Below, in pieces: positions 32,459 to 39,614 of a stretch of DNA of 64,000 nucleotides. Origin of the DNA: Streptomyces inusitatus (GTDB lineage: Bacteria; Actinomycetota; Actinomycetes; Streptomycetales; Streptomycetaceae). Location: assembly GCF_014651115.1 (NCBI RefSeq), contig NZ_BMWG01000022.1, forward strand, positions 86,815-150,814, written 5' to 3'. The first letter of the stretch is position 1. Every line of letters begins with the position of its first letter. The notes below the pieces were generated by a model that saw only the letters and a list, made by a program, of their open reading frames with translations, did not search any database and was not told where the DNA came from. Position numbers and translations under genes: made by a program.

Positions 32459-33493
32459 TCAGGAGTCCCAGAGCGCGCCCAGGGAGAGCAGATCGCTGCG
32501 GTACTCGATCCGCTCGGACCACTCCTTGGGCCAGGCGTCCGCGCCGAGGTGCGCTCCGGCGAACGCGCCCGTCAGGGCGGCTATCGAGTCCGAGTCGCCC
32601 CGGGTGCAGGCGGCCCTGCGCAGCGCGGTGACCGGGTCCCGGGGGAAGAGCAGGAAGCAGTGCAGGGCGGTGGCGAGGGCTTCCTCGGCGATCCAGCCGT
32701 CGCCGGTGGCGAGGCAGGGGTCGGTCTCCGGGTCGGGGTCGCGCAGGGCGGCCGCCAGCCGGTCCAGGGCGGTGAGGCACTCGTCCCAGCCGCGTGCGAC
32801 GAAGGCCTGGGGCGAGGCGTCGTGGGACTTGGTCCACAGATCGCCGAGCCAGCGCTCGTAGTAGCGGGAGCGGCTCTCGTACGCGTAGGTGCGCAGCCGC
32901 ACCACCAGGCCGGCCGGGTCCGCGCCCCGGGCCAGCAGATGGACGGCGCGGGCGGTGAGGTCGCTGGCGGCCAGCGCGGTGGGGTGGCCGTGGGTGAGCG
33001 CGGACTGGAGCTGGGCCGCTCCGGCGCGCTGTTCGTCGCTCAGCCCGGGGACGAGTCCGACGGGGGCGACGCGCATGTTGGCGCCGCAGCCCTTGGATCC
33101 GACCTGGCTCGCCTCCGCCCAGGGCAGCCGTTCGTCGTCGAGGAGGCGGCAGGCGGTGAGGCAGGTGCGGCCGGGGGCGCGGTTGTTCTCCGGGGAGTGG
33201 TACCAGGAGGTGAACTCCTCGCGCAGCGGGCGGGTGAGGCGGGAGGCGACGAGCAGTCCGCGGTCCATGGCGGTGCGGATGCCGTTCGCGACGGCGATGG
33301 TCATCTGGGTGTCGTCGGTGACGTACGCGGGCGTCGGCAGCGGCATCTCGCGCCAGGGGCCGCACTTGGCGAGGATCCGCGGGACGTCGTTGAACTCGGT
33401 GGGGAATCCCAGGGCGTCGCCGAGCGCGAGTCCGATCAGGGAGCCGGTGGCGGCCTGCTTGGTGGCGGTCCTCGGGGTACGGAGCGTGGTCAT
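32459..33493 (-). CDS. ADP-ribosylglycohydrolase family protein
   Basis: 344 residues, DraG/ARH fold. Both metal-binding motifs are visible: Thr59-Asp60-Asp61 in YVTDDTQMT and the C-terminal GDSDSIAALTGAFAGA. It would remove ADP-ribose from a protein, nucleic acid or small molecule. It is the last gene of the NAD-salvage operon; its ATG overlaps the nrtR stop (ATGA). The context (NR uptake, NMN synthesis, NAD-sensing repressor) suggests recycling of ADP-ribose, but no ADP-ribosyltransferase partner is in the window. Confidence 0.88.
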   Translation of the reverse strand: MTTLRTPRTATKQAATGSLIGLALGDALGFPTEFNDVPRILAKCGPWREMPLPTPAYVTDDTQMTIAVANGIRTAMDRGLLVASRLTRPLREEFTSWYHSPENNRAPGRTCLTACRLLDDERLPWAEASQVGSKGCGANMRVAPVGLVPGLSDEQRAGAAQLQSALTHGHPTALAASDLTARAVHLLARGADPAGLVVRLRTYAYESRSRYYERWLGDLWTKSHDASPQAFVARGWDECLTALDRLAAALRDPDPETDPCLATGDGWIAEEALATALHCFLLFPRDPVTALRRAACTRGDSDSIAALTGAFAGAHLGADAWPKEWSERIEYRSDLLSLGALWDS

Positions 33494-34242
33494 GGCCGGC
33501 GTCCTTCCGGTCGCAGGAGGGGTGGGTGGAGCGCGGACGCGGGGCCCGCGCGGTAGAGCGCGGCGGGTTTGCCCCGGCCGCCGGTGCGGCGCGGCGGGCC
33601 CTCGACGGCTTCCACGAAGCCGGGGGTGGCGAGGACCTTGCGGCGGAAGTTGGGCGGGTCGAGCGGGACGCCCCAGACCGTCTCGTACACCTGCCGCAGC
33701 TCGCCGAGGGTGAACTCGGCCGGGCAGAAGCCGGTGGCGAGGCAGGTGTACTCCAGCTTGGCGCTGACGCGTTCATGGGCGTCGGCGAGGATCCGCTCGT
33801 GGTCGAAGGCGAGCGGCGCGGCGTCCTCGCGCGGTGTCCACCGGGCGTGGGCCGCGTCCCCGCCGCCCCGGGGTTCGGGCAGATCGGGCAGGAGGGCCGC
33901 GTAGGCGACGGAGACGACCCGCATCCTCGGGTCGCGGTCCGGTTCGCTGTAGGTGCGCAGCTGTTCGAGATGGAGATGGCGGACGGTGGAGCCGGAGAGG
34001 CCGGTCTCCTCGGCGAGTTCGCGGCGGGCGGCGGCCCCGGCGGACTCGTCGGGCCGGACGAAGCCGCCGGGGAGCGCCCACGCGCCGCGGTGGGGGGCCT
34101 CCCCCCGGCGGACGAGCAGCACGTGGAGGCGTGCGGCGCGGACGGTGAGCACGGCGAGGTCGACGGTGACCGCGAAGGGCGGGAAGGCCCTGGGGTCGTA
34201 CCCCGGCGGGGCGCCGGTGTGCTCGGACGGCTGGTGTGTCAA
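33490..34242 (-). CDS. nrtR: NrtR-type Nudix-related transcriptional regulator
   Basis: 250 residues. The N-terminal Nudix domain has an intact signature (GGFVRPDESAGAAARRELAE then ETGL) and the C-terminal winged helix is FTLGELRQVYETVWGVPLDPPNFRRKVL, the NrtR layout that senses ADP-ribose or NAD and represses NAD genes. It lies inside pnuC-nadR-nrtR-draG-like, directly supporting this role. TTG 34242 follows GGAG. The C-terminal tail is Pro/Arg-rich. The Nudix box could also be catalytic, unlike in many NrtR proteins. Confidence 0.88.
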   Translation of the reverse strand: MTHQPSEHTGAPPGYDPRAFPPFAVTVDLAVLTVRAARLHVLLVRRGEAPHRGAWALPGGFVRPDESAGAAARRELAEETGLSGSTVRHLHLEQLRTYSEPDRDPRMRVVSVAYAALLPDLPEPRGGGDAAHARWTPREDAAPLAFDHERILADAHERVSAKLEYTCLATGFCPAEFTLGELRQVYETVWGVPLDPPNFRRKVLATPGFVEAVEGPPRRTGGRGKPAALYRAGPASALHPPLLRPEGRRP

Positions 34243-34285
34243 CGGCGCTCCGGTCGGTCGGCCCCGGGCGGGGCGGGGGCGGGCG

Positions 34286-35413
34286 TCAGCGGGGGCGGTA
34301 CGAGGGGGCCGGGGGGTACGGGAGGTCCGGGCGGGCGGTGAGGTCGGGGAGCGGGTCGGCGAGGCGGGGCCCTTCGGCGAGCAGCGCGTCCACGGCGGCG
34401 ACCGCGGTGGCCAGCCGCCGCTCGTGCGGTCCGGTCAGCCGTACGGTCCGGCGTCCGGTGCGGGCCAGCTCGGCGGCGAAGCGCCCGGTCATCCAGGGCC
34501 GCAGCTCGGCCCCGTCGCGCAGCCCGTCGTCCTCGAAGGGGACCGACTCGTGGTCGGTGAGCAGCCACAGGTGCTGCCGTCCGCGTGCGGCGATCCGGGC
34601 GACCTCCTCGTGGCCGCCGCCCACATAGCGCTCGTGCCAGACGGTGGTGGCGAACGCGTCGGTGTCGCAGAAGAGCACCGGTGAGCCGGCCCGGGCGGCC
34701 TCTTCCTCCAGCTCGCTCTGGCGGCGGGCGATGAGCGGGAAGTCGTCGGCGGTGAGGGTGACGTCGCTCCAGAGCGCCCCGGGCCGCTCGGCGCGCAGCC
34801 GGGCGAGCGCTTCCTCGCTGAACCGCCGTCCGTACTCCGGGACGCCGAGGGTCCCGGCCCAGACCCCGCCGCGCCTGCGGTAGTGGTCGGTGAGCGCGCG
34901 GACCATGGTGGTGGTGCCGGTCGACTCCGCGCCGAGCACGACCACACGACGGGTCAGGGCGGCGCGTACGGGGGCGCTGAGGTACTCCCAGCAGCGGGCG
35001 GGGTCCTCGCGGACGGCGGTGCCGGAGACGGGGAAGAGCGTACGTCCGGGGTCGACGGAGACGGCGTGCGCGCCGAAGCGGCGGCCCAGCTCGGCCCCGT
35101 ACGCCTCGGAGGTGAAGACGGCGTCGACGGGCTCGGGGACGGCGGCGCGGAAGACCGCCATGTGCGCGTCCCAGACGGCCGGGTCGCCGGTGTCCATGGG
35201 GATGTCGTCGACCGTGCCCACGACATGGGCGTCCGGGTGCAGCTCGCGCATCCAGGCGACCCGGTCGGCGAGCGGGACGGATTCCACGGAGGCGGCGCAG
35301 ACCAGGACGGTCAGCCGGGCGCAGCGGGCGGCGGCGGTGTCGACGAGGTGATGGTGCCCGGCGTGCGGCGGATAGAACTTCCCGAGGACCAGTCCGTGCC
35401 GGTAGGTCGTCAT
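34286..35413 (-). CDS. nadR: NadR-like NMN adenylyltransferase / ribosylnicotinamide kinase
   Basis: 375 residues, bifunctional layout. Residues ~1-165 are an NMN adenylyltransferase-like domain with the HxGH motif in LGKFYPPHAGHHHLVD. The rest is a P-loop kinase-like domain that would phosphorylate nicotinamide riboside. The Walker A reads GAESTGTTT, so the usual Lys is Thr. No N-terminal DNA-binding domain is present, unlike enterobacterial NadR. The ATG overlaps the pnuC stop (ATGA). It ends with a ~30-residue Pro/Leu/Asp-rich tail. Confidence 0.87.
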   Translation of the reverse strand: MTTYRHGLVLGKFYPPHAGHHHLVDTAAARCARLTVLVCAASVESVPLADRVAWMRELHPDAHVVGTVDDIPMDTGDPAVWDAHMAVFRAAVPEPVDAVFTSEAYGAELGRRFGAHAVSVDPGRTLFPVSGTAVREDPARCWEYLSAPVRAALTRRVVVLGAESTGTTTMVRALTDHYRRRGGVWAGTLGVPEYGRRFSEEALARLRAERPGALWSDVTLTADDFPLIARRQSELEEEAARAGSPVLFCDTDAFATTVWHERYVGGGHEEVARIAARGRQHLWLLTDHESVPFEDDGLRDGAELRPWMTGRFAAELARTGRRTVRLTGPHERRLATAVAAVDALLAEGPRLADPLPDLTARPDLPYPPAPSYRPR

Positions 35414-36090
35414 GGGGTCGCCCCGGCGGTCTCGGTCTCGGTCGCGGCGTCGGCACGGGCCCGGTGCTCGGCGGCCGAGCGGGACCAGTTGCGGAGTCCG
35501 AGCACGCAGAGCGCGAGGAAGCCGGTGTACAGCAGTGAGGTGAGGTAGAGCTGCTTGTGCGCGTAGAGCGGGATGTAGATCAGGTCGGCGGCGATCCACA
35601 GCCACCAGGACTCCAGCCGCTTGCGGCACTGCCCGTAGGTCGCCATGAGCGAGAGGGCGGTGGTGAGCGCGTCCCAGAAGGGGACGGTGGAGTCGGTGGC
35701 CCGGTCGAGCAGGAGGGTGATGGCCGCGGTCCCCATCACCCCCGCCGCGAGGAGCCCGATCCACTCGGTGCGCGAGGTGCGCCGCACCGGGAGACCGCCG
35801 TCGGAGCCCGGGCCACCCCCGTGGGTCCAGGTCCACCAGCCGTAGGCGGCGAGGGTGATGAAGACGATCTGGAGGCCGGCGTCGGCGTACAGCCCGGCCT
35901 GGCCGAAGAGCAGGATGAAGAGGAGGTTGTTGGCGATGCCGACGGGCCAGTTGGCGAGGTGCTGGCGGGCGACGAGCCAGACGCAGAGCGCGCCGCTGCC
36001 GAATCCGAGCACCTCGGTCCAGCTCACGGGGGTGTCGAGCACGGTGAACAGCGGCTGTCGCAGGGGGTCCAGCAGGTCCGCGAGATTCAA
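35410..36090 (-). CDS. pnuC: Nicotinamide riboside transporter PnuC
   Basis: 226 residues from TTG 36090. PnuC family, about seven membrane segments: LVARQHLANWPVGIANNLLF, GLQIVFITLAAYGWWTW, WWLWIAADLIYIPLYAHK, SLLYTGFLALCVLGL. Motifs for NR binding (WPVGIANN, YGWWTW) are intact. The frame also offers ATG 36111, but that lies in the NrtR-type palindrome; AAGGAGG (36102-36096) is correctly spaced only for TTG 36090. If the message is leaderless, ATG 36111 could still be used. First gene of the NAD-salvage operon. Confidence 0.88.
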   Translation of the reverse strand: MNLADLLDPLRQPLFTVLDTPVSWTEVLGFGSGALCVWLVARQHLANWPVGIANNLLFILLFGQAGLYADAGLQIVFITLAAYGWWTWTHGGGPGSDGGLPVRRTSRTEWIGLLAAGVMGTAAITLLLDRATDSTVPFWDALTTALSLMATYGQCRKRLESWWLWIAADLIYIPLYAHKQLYLTSLLYTGFLALCVLGLRNWSRSAAEHRARADAATETETAGATP

Positions 36091-36103
36091 CCCCGCCTCC
36101 TTA

Positions 36104-36120
36104 ATAGTCATCCTGACTAT
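36104..36120. promoter_or_regulatory. Perfect palindrome, probable NrtR operator
   Basis: ATAGTCA-TCC-TGACTAT is a perfect 7+3+7 dyad at the start of the pnuC operon. It overlaps the -10 (TATAGT) and presumed transcription start. Given nrtR as third gene, autoregulation through this site is the simplest reading. Confidence 0.75.
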
Positions 36121-36145
36121 AAAAGGGCCGCGGGAGCGGGCGCAA
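36116..36145 (-). promoter_or_regulatory. pnuC operon promoter
   Basis: Minus strand TTGCGC (36145-36140) and TATAGT (36121-36116) spaced by 18 bases; the -10 overlaps the palindrome by five bases. Confidence 0.6.
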
Positions 36146-36196
36146 GGGGCGCGGGCCAGGAAGGTGCGGGCGCGGGAACGCGGAAGCCCGGGAACG

Positions 36197-36232
36197 CGGA
36201 AGCCCGCGACCGGGTTCGGTCGCGGGCTTCCG
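36197..36232 (-). terminator. Terminator of the parA-scpAB-rluB operon
   Basis: A 16-bp perfect stem (36197-36212 with 36217-36232) closed by GGTT. It lies 46 bases after the rluB stop and also upstream of the pnuC promoter. Confidence 0.88.
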
Positions 36233-36277
36233 GCGCGAGAGGGCGCGGTGTCGATAAAGCTGTGTCGACAAAACGGC

Positions 36278-37381
36278 TTAGAGGCCGACTTCCTTCATCA
36301 GCATGCCGACCTCGGTGTTGGTCATACGGCGCAGCCAGCCGGACTTCTGGTCGCCCAGGGAGATCGGGCCGAAGGCGGTGCGCACCAGCTTCTCGACCGG
36401 GAATCCGGCCTCGGAGAGCATCCGGCGCACGATGTGCTTGCGACCCTCGTGGAGGGTGACCTCGACCAGGTAGTTCTTGCCGGTGTTCTCCACCACGCGG
36501 AAGTGGTCGGCGCGGGCGAGGCCGTCCTCCAGCTGGATGCCGTCCTTGAGGCGCTTGCCGATCTCGCGCGGCAGCGGTCCCTGGATGGCGGCGAGGTAGG
36601 TCTTCTTCACGCCGTACTTCGGGTGGGTGAGACGGTGGGCCAGCTCGCCGTGGTTGGTGAGCAGGATGATGCCCTCGGTCTCCGTGTCGAGACGGCCCAC
36701 GTGAAAGAGACGGGTCTCGCGGTTGGTGACGTAGTCGCCGAGGCACTGGCGGCCGTCGGGGTCCTCCATGGTGGAGACGACGCCCGCCGGCTTGTTCAGC
36801 GCGAAGAACAGGTGGGACTGGGTGGCGACGGTCAGACCGTCGACCTTGATCTCGTCACGGTCGGGGTCGACCCGGACGCCCTGCTCGATCACCACGCTGC
36901 CGTTGACCTCGACCCGGCCGGCGTCGATCAGGTCCTCACAGGTGCGGCGGGAGCCCATACCGGCCCTGGCGAGCACCTTCTGAAGCCGCTCGCCCTCCTG
37001 CTCACCGAAGGTCTTCGGGGTCTTGACCAGGGGCTTGTCCGCGTAACGCTCGCGGTTGCGCTCCTCGGTCCTGGCGTCGTACTCCCGCGAGCGGCCCGGG
37101 GCGTAGCCGCCCTTGCCGGCCCGCTGGGGGGACTGCCGGGGGCCGCCCTTGGCACCGCCGCGCGCCGACTCGCCACGGCCCTTCCGGGGGGCCTCGGGGG
37201 AACCGCCCACGTCGTAGCGGCGCTCCTCGGGACGGGGCTTGCCCGCGCGCTGCTGACGGTCGTCGCGCTGACCCCCGGCCTTCGGCCGGGAGGCGCCCCC
37301 GCCGGCGCCCCGGGGGTTACCGCGACCGCCGCTCTTGCCGCCGCCGCTGTTCCCGCTGCTGTTCCTGCCGCTGCTTCGCAT
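36278..37381 (-). CDS. rluB: Large-subunit pseudouridine synthase (RluB/RsuA family)
   Basis: 367 residues. Residues ~1-130 are a basic, low-complexity extension rich in Gly, Arg, Ser and Lys (GRGNPRGAGGG, RKGRGES). An S4 RNA-binding domain follows (ERLQKVLARAGMGSRRTCEDLI), then the catalytic domain with Asp in GRLDTETEGIILLTN. It would convert a 23S or 16S uridine to pseudouridine. ATG 37381 overlaps the scpB stop by one base (TGATG). Location after scpAB is conserved in many Gram-positives. Confidence 0.9.
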   Translation of the reverse strand: MRSSGRNSSGNSGGGKSGGRGNPRGAGGGASRPKAGGQRDDRQQRAGKPRPEERRYDVGGSPEAPRKGRGESARGGAKGGPRQSPQRAGKGGYAPGRSREYDARTEERNRERYADKPLVKTPKTFGEQEGERLQKVLARAGMGSRRTCEDLIDAGRVEVNGSVVIEQGVRVDPDRDEIKVDGLTVATQSHLFFALNKPAGVVSTMEDPDGRQCLGDYVTNRETRLFHVGRLDTETEGIILLTNHGELAHRLTHPKYGVKKTYLAAIQGPLPREIGKRLKDGIQLEDGLARADHFRVVENTGKNYLVEVTLHEGRKHIVRRMLSEAGFPVEKLVRTAFGPISLGDQKSGWLRRMTNTEVGMLMKEVGL

Positions 37382-37998
37382 CAAAGTTCCGTCGTTGGAT
37401 TGTCTGGATGGCTGTCTGCATCAGTTTCCGGAGCGTCCGGATCGAACGACAGTACGCCTTCCTGCGTCTCGGCCTCGATCGCGTCCGCCTCGGGGAGGAA
37501 GGGCGCCGGCTCCGGCAGCTCGTCCAGGCCGCGCAGGCCCATCCGCTCCAGAAAGTAGTTCGTCGTCCTGTACAGGATCGCACCTGTTTCGGGTTCCGCG
37601 CCCGCCTCCTCCACCAGACCGCGCTGGAGCAGCGTCCGCATCACGCCGTCGCAGTTGACTCCGCGCACGGCGGAGACGCGGGAGCGGCCGACCGGCTGGC
37701 GGTACGCGACGACCGCGAGGGTCTCCAGGGCGGCCTGGGTGAGCCGGGCCTGCCGGCCGTCGAGCACGAAGCGCTCCACGGCCCCGGCGTGCTCCGGGCG
37801 GGAGTAGAAGCGCCAGCCGCCGGCGACCTGCCGCAGCTCGAAGCCGCGGCCGGTGGCGGTGTACTCGTCGGCCAGCTCGCGCAGGGCGTCGGCGACGGCC
37901 CGGCGGGGGACTTCGAGGATCTTGGCGAGGTGCTCCTCGGCGGCCGGCTCGTCGACGACCATCAGCACGGCTTCGAGGGCGGGCTTGAGATCGCTCAA
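37381..37998 (-). CDS. scpB: Segregation and condensation protein B
   Basis: 205 residues. Kleisin-associated winged-helix protein of the SMC-ScpAB condensin; two WH domains are visible (LKPALEAVLMVVDEPAAEEHLAKIL; LTQAALETLAVVAYRQPVGRSRVSAVRGVNCDGVMRTLLQRGLVEE). An acidic tail follows. The TTG start overlaps the scpA stop (TTGA). An apparent single long frame with scpA is due to high GC, not a fusion. Confidence 0.93.
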   Translation of the reverse strand: MSDLKPALEAVLMVVDEPAAEEHLAKILEVPRRAVADALRELADEYTATGRGFELRQVAGGWRFYSRPEHAGAVERFVLDGRQARLTQAALETLAVVAYRQPVGRSRVSAVRGVNCDGVMRTLLQRGLVEEAGAEPETGAILYRTTNYFLERMGLRGLDELPEPAPFLPEADAIEAETQEGVLSFDPDAPETDADSHPDNPTTEL

Positions 37999-38984
37999 AC
38001 CGGTTCCTCCACTTCCTTCGCTTCCTTCACTTCTCCGACCGCGGTGGGTGCCCGGTCGGGTGGCCGGTCGAACTCGTCGGTGACCGCGAGGGGGCCGTCG
38101 CCGCCGGTCCAGACGACCAGGAGTTCGCCGAGGGCCTCCTCCTGGTCGAGGGCGACGGCCCGGTCCCGGTACAGCTCCAGCAGGGCGAGGAACCGGGCGA
38201 CGACGGTGAGGGTGTCCGCCGCCCCGGCCGCCAGCTCCCGGAAGGTGGCCCGGCCGCGCTCGCGCAGCAGGGCGGCCACGATCCCGGCCTGTTCCCGGAC
38301 GCTGACCAGCGGCGCGTGGATGTGGTCCACCTCCACCCGGGGCCTGGGCCCGGGCCGCGCGGCCCGGGCGGCGAGCCGGGCGAGGCCGTCGGGCCCGATG
38401 CCGAGGACGACCTCGGGCAGGAGCGCGGCGTGGTGGGGTTCGAGCCCCACCGTCCGGGGGTACCGGCGGCCCTCGGCGTCGAGCCGCTCGCCCAGCAGGG
38501 CGGCGATGCTCTTGTACGCGCGGTACTGGAGCAGCCGGGCGAAGAGCAGGTCGCGCGCCTCCAGGAGGGCGAGATCCTCCTCGTCCTCGATCTCGGCGGC
38601 GGGCAGCAGCCGGGCGGTCTTGAGATCGAGGAGGGTGGCGGCGACCACCAGGAACTCGGTGGTCTGGTCGAGGTCCCAGTCGTCGCCCAGGGCGCGGATG
38701 TGGGCCATGAAGTCGTCGGTGACCCGGGAGAGTGCGACCTCGGTCACATCGAGCTTGTGCTTGGCGATGAGCTGGAGCAGCAGGTCGAAGGGGCCCTCGA
38801 AGTTGGCCAGGCGCACGGTGAACCGGTACTCGCCGTCCCCGGGCGGATCCGGCGCGTGCGCGGGCTCCGGGGCCGGGGCGGGCTCCGGGACGGGCTCGTC
38901 CGGCCGCCGCTCCGGGCCGCCGCCCGCTCCGGGGCCGCGGCCCAGGGCGCGGCGCGGCGGGCGGGGCGGATCGGTCGGGGGCAT
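37995..38984 (-). CDS. scpA: Segregation and condensation protein A (kleisin)
   Basis: 329 residues. Bridges SMC heads in the bacterial condensin. The N-terminal SMC-neck-binding domain starts FTVRLANFEGPFDLLLQLIAKHKLDVTEVAL and the C-terminal winged helix is ...TFRELAAGAADTLTVVARFLALLELYRDRAVALDQ. A Pro-rich ~50-residue N-terminal extension precedes the domain; an acidic Glu-rich tail ends it. Confidence 0.93.
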   Translation of the reverse strand: MPPTDPPRPPRRALGRGPGAGGGPERRPDEPVPEPAPAPEPAHAPDPPGDGEYRFTVRLANFEGPFDLLLQLIAKHKLDVTEVALSRVTDDFMAHIRALGDDWDLDQTTEFLVVAATLLDLKTARLLPAAEIEDEEDLALLEARDLLFARLLQYRAYKSIAALLGERLDAEGRRYPRTVGLEPHHAALLPEVVLGIGPDGLARLAARAARPGPRPRVEVDHIHAPLVSVREQAGIVAALLRERGRATFRELAAGAADTLTVVARFLALLELYRDRAVALDQEEALGELLVVWTGGDGPLAVTDEFDRPPDRAPTAVGEVKEAKEVEEPV

Positions 38985-39059
38985 CGCGGTCCAAAAGGGG
39001 CGGCGCGGACCGGGGGCCCGGTCCTGACGGGACGGTCGGGGGCAGCGCGCAGGCTACCC

Positions 39060-39614
39060 TCAGCGGCCCCGCAGGCGCCGTACGAGAATGCTCGCGTCGC
39101 CGCGCTGTTCCAGATCGGCCAGCACCACGGCGACCGCCTCACGCACTATCCGGCCGCGGTCCACCGCGAGCCCGTGTTCCCCGCGCAGCACCAGCCGCGC
39201 GTGTTCGAGGTCCATCAGCTCCTCGGCGGAGACATAGACCGTGATCTTCTCGTCGTGCCGCTCGCGACCGCTGGGGCGGCGGTTCGCCCCCCGGCCCCTG
39301 CCCCGGCGCGCGGGGGCCGCAGCGGCCTCCTGGGCGGCCTGCGGGCGGCGGGGCTTGGTTCCGGGCGGCCCGGGCTGCGCCGCAGGCTCCTGGCCCCGGC
39401 TGCGGCCCTCGGCGTCGGTGTCCGCGCCGGCCGACGAGTGCTCCTGGGGGGCGGACGGCTGCTCGGCGGCCTCCAGCGGGTCGCTCTCGCCACCGGGGGC
39501 GGGCACCCTGGGCTCCGCGTTCGGCTGCCGCCGGGGCGACGAGGACTGGAGCGACATCCCCCCGGTGGTGCGGAACAGCTCGTCGGCCCCCGGCAGACTC
39601 ACTCGGCGTGACAC
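39060..39614 (-). CDS. Conserved ParA-associated protein, ribbon-helix-helix-like C-terminus
   Basis: 184 residues. The first ~115 residues are disordered (Pro, Gly, Arg, Gln). The C-terminal ~65 residues (EKITVYVSAEELMDLEHARLVL...GRIVREAVAVVLADLEQRG) look like a ribbon-helix-helix strand plus two helices, a common fold of ParA partners. It lies between parA and scpA and overlaps parA. GTG 39614 has GGGAGG ten bases upstream; GTG 39602 would give a four-base overlap but lacks a ribosome site. Confidence 0.75.
   Translation of the reverse strand: MSRRVSLPGADELFRTTGGMSLQSSSPRRQPNAEPRVPAPGGESDPLEAAEQPSAPQEHSSAGADTDAEGRSRGQEPAAQPGPPGTKPRRPQAAQEAAAAPARRGRGRGANRRPSGRERHDEKITVYVSAEELMDLEHARLVLRGEHGLAVDRGRIVREAVAVVLADLEQRGDASILVRRLRGR

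Noticed and set aside
37381..38994. Apparent ScpA-ScpB fusion in one frame
   Set aside because: The first two thirds of the frame is a shadow of scpA in another phase. The TTGA overlap at 37995-37998 marks separate genes.
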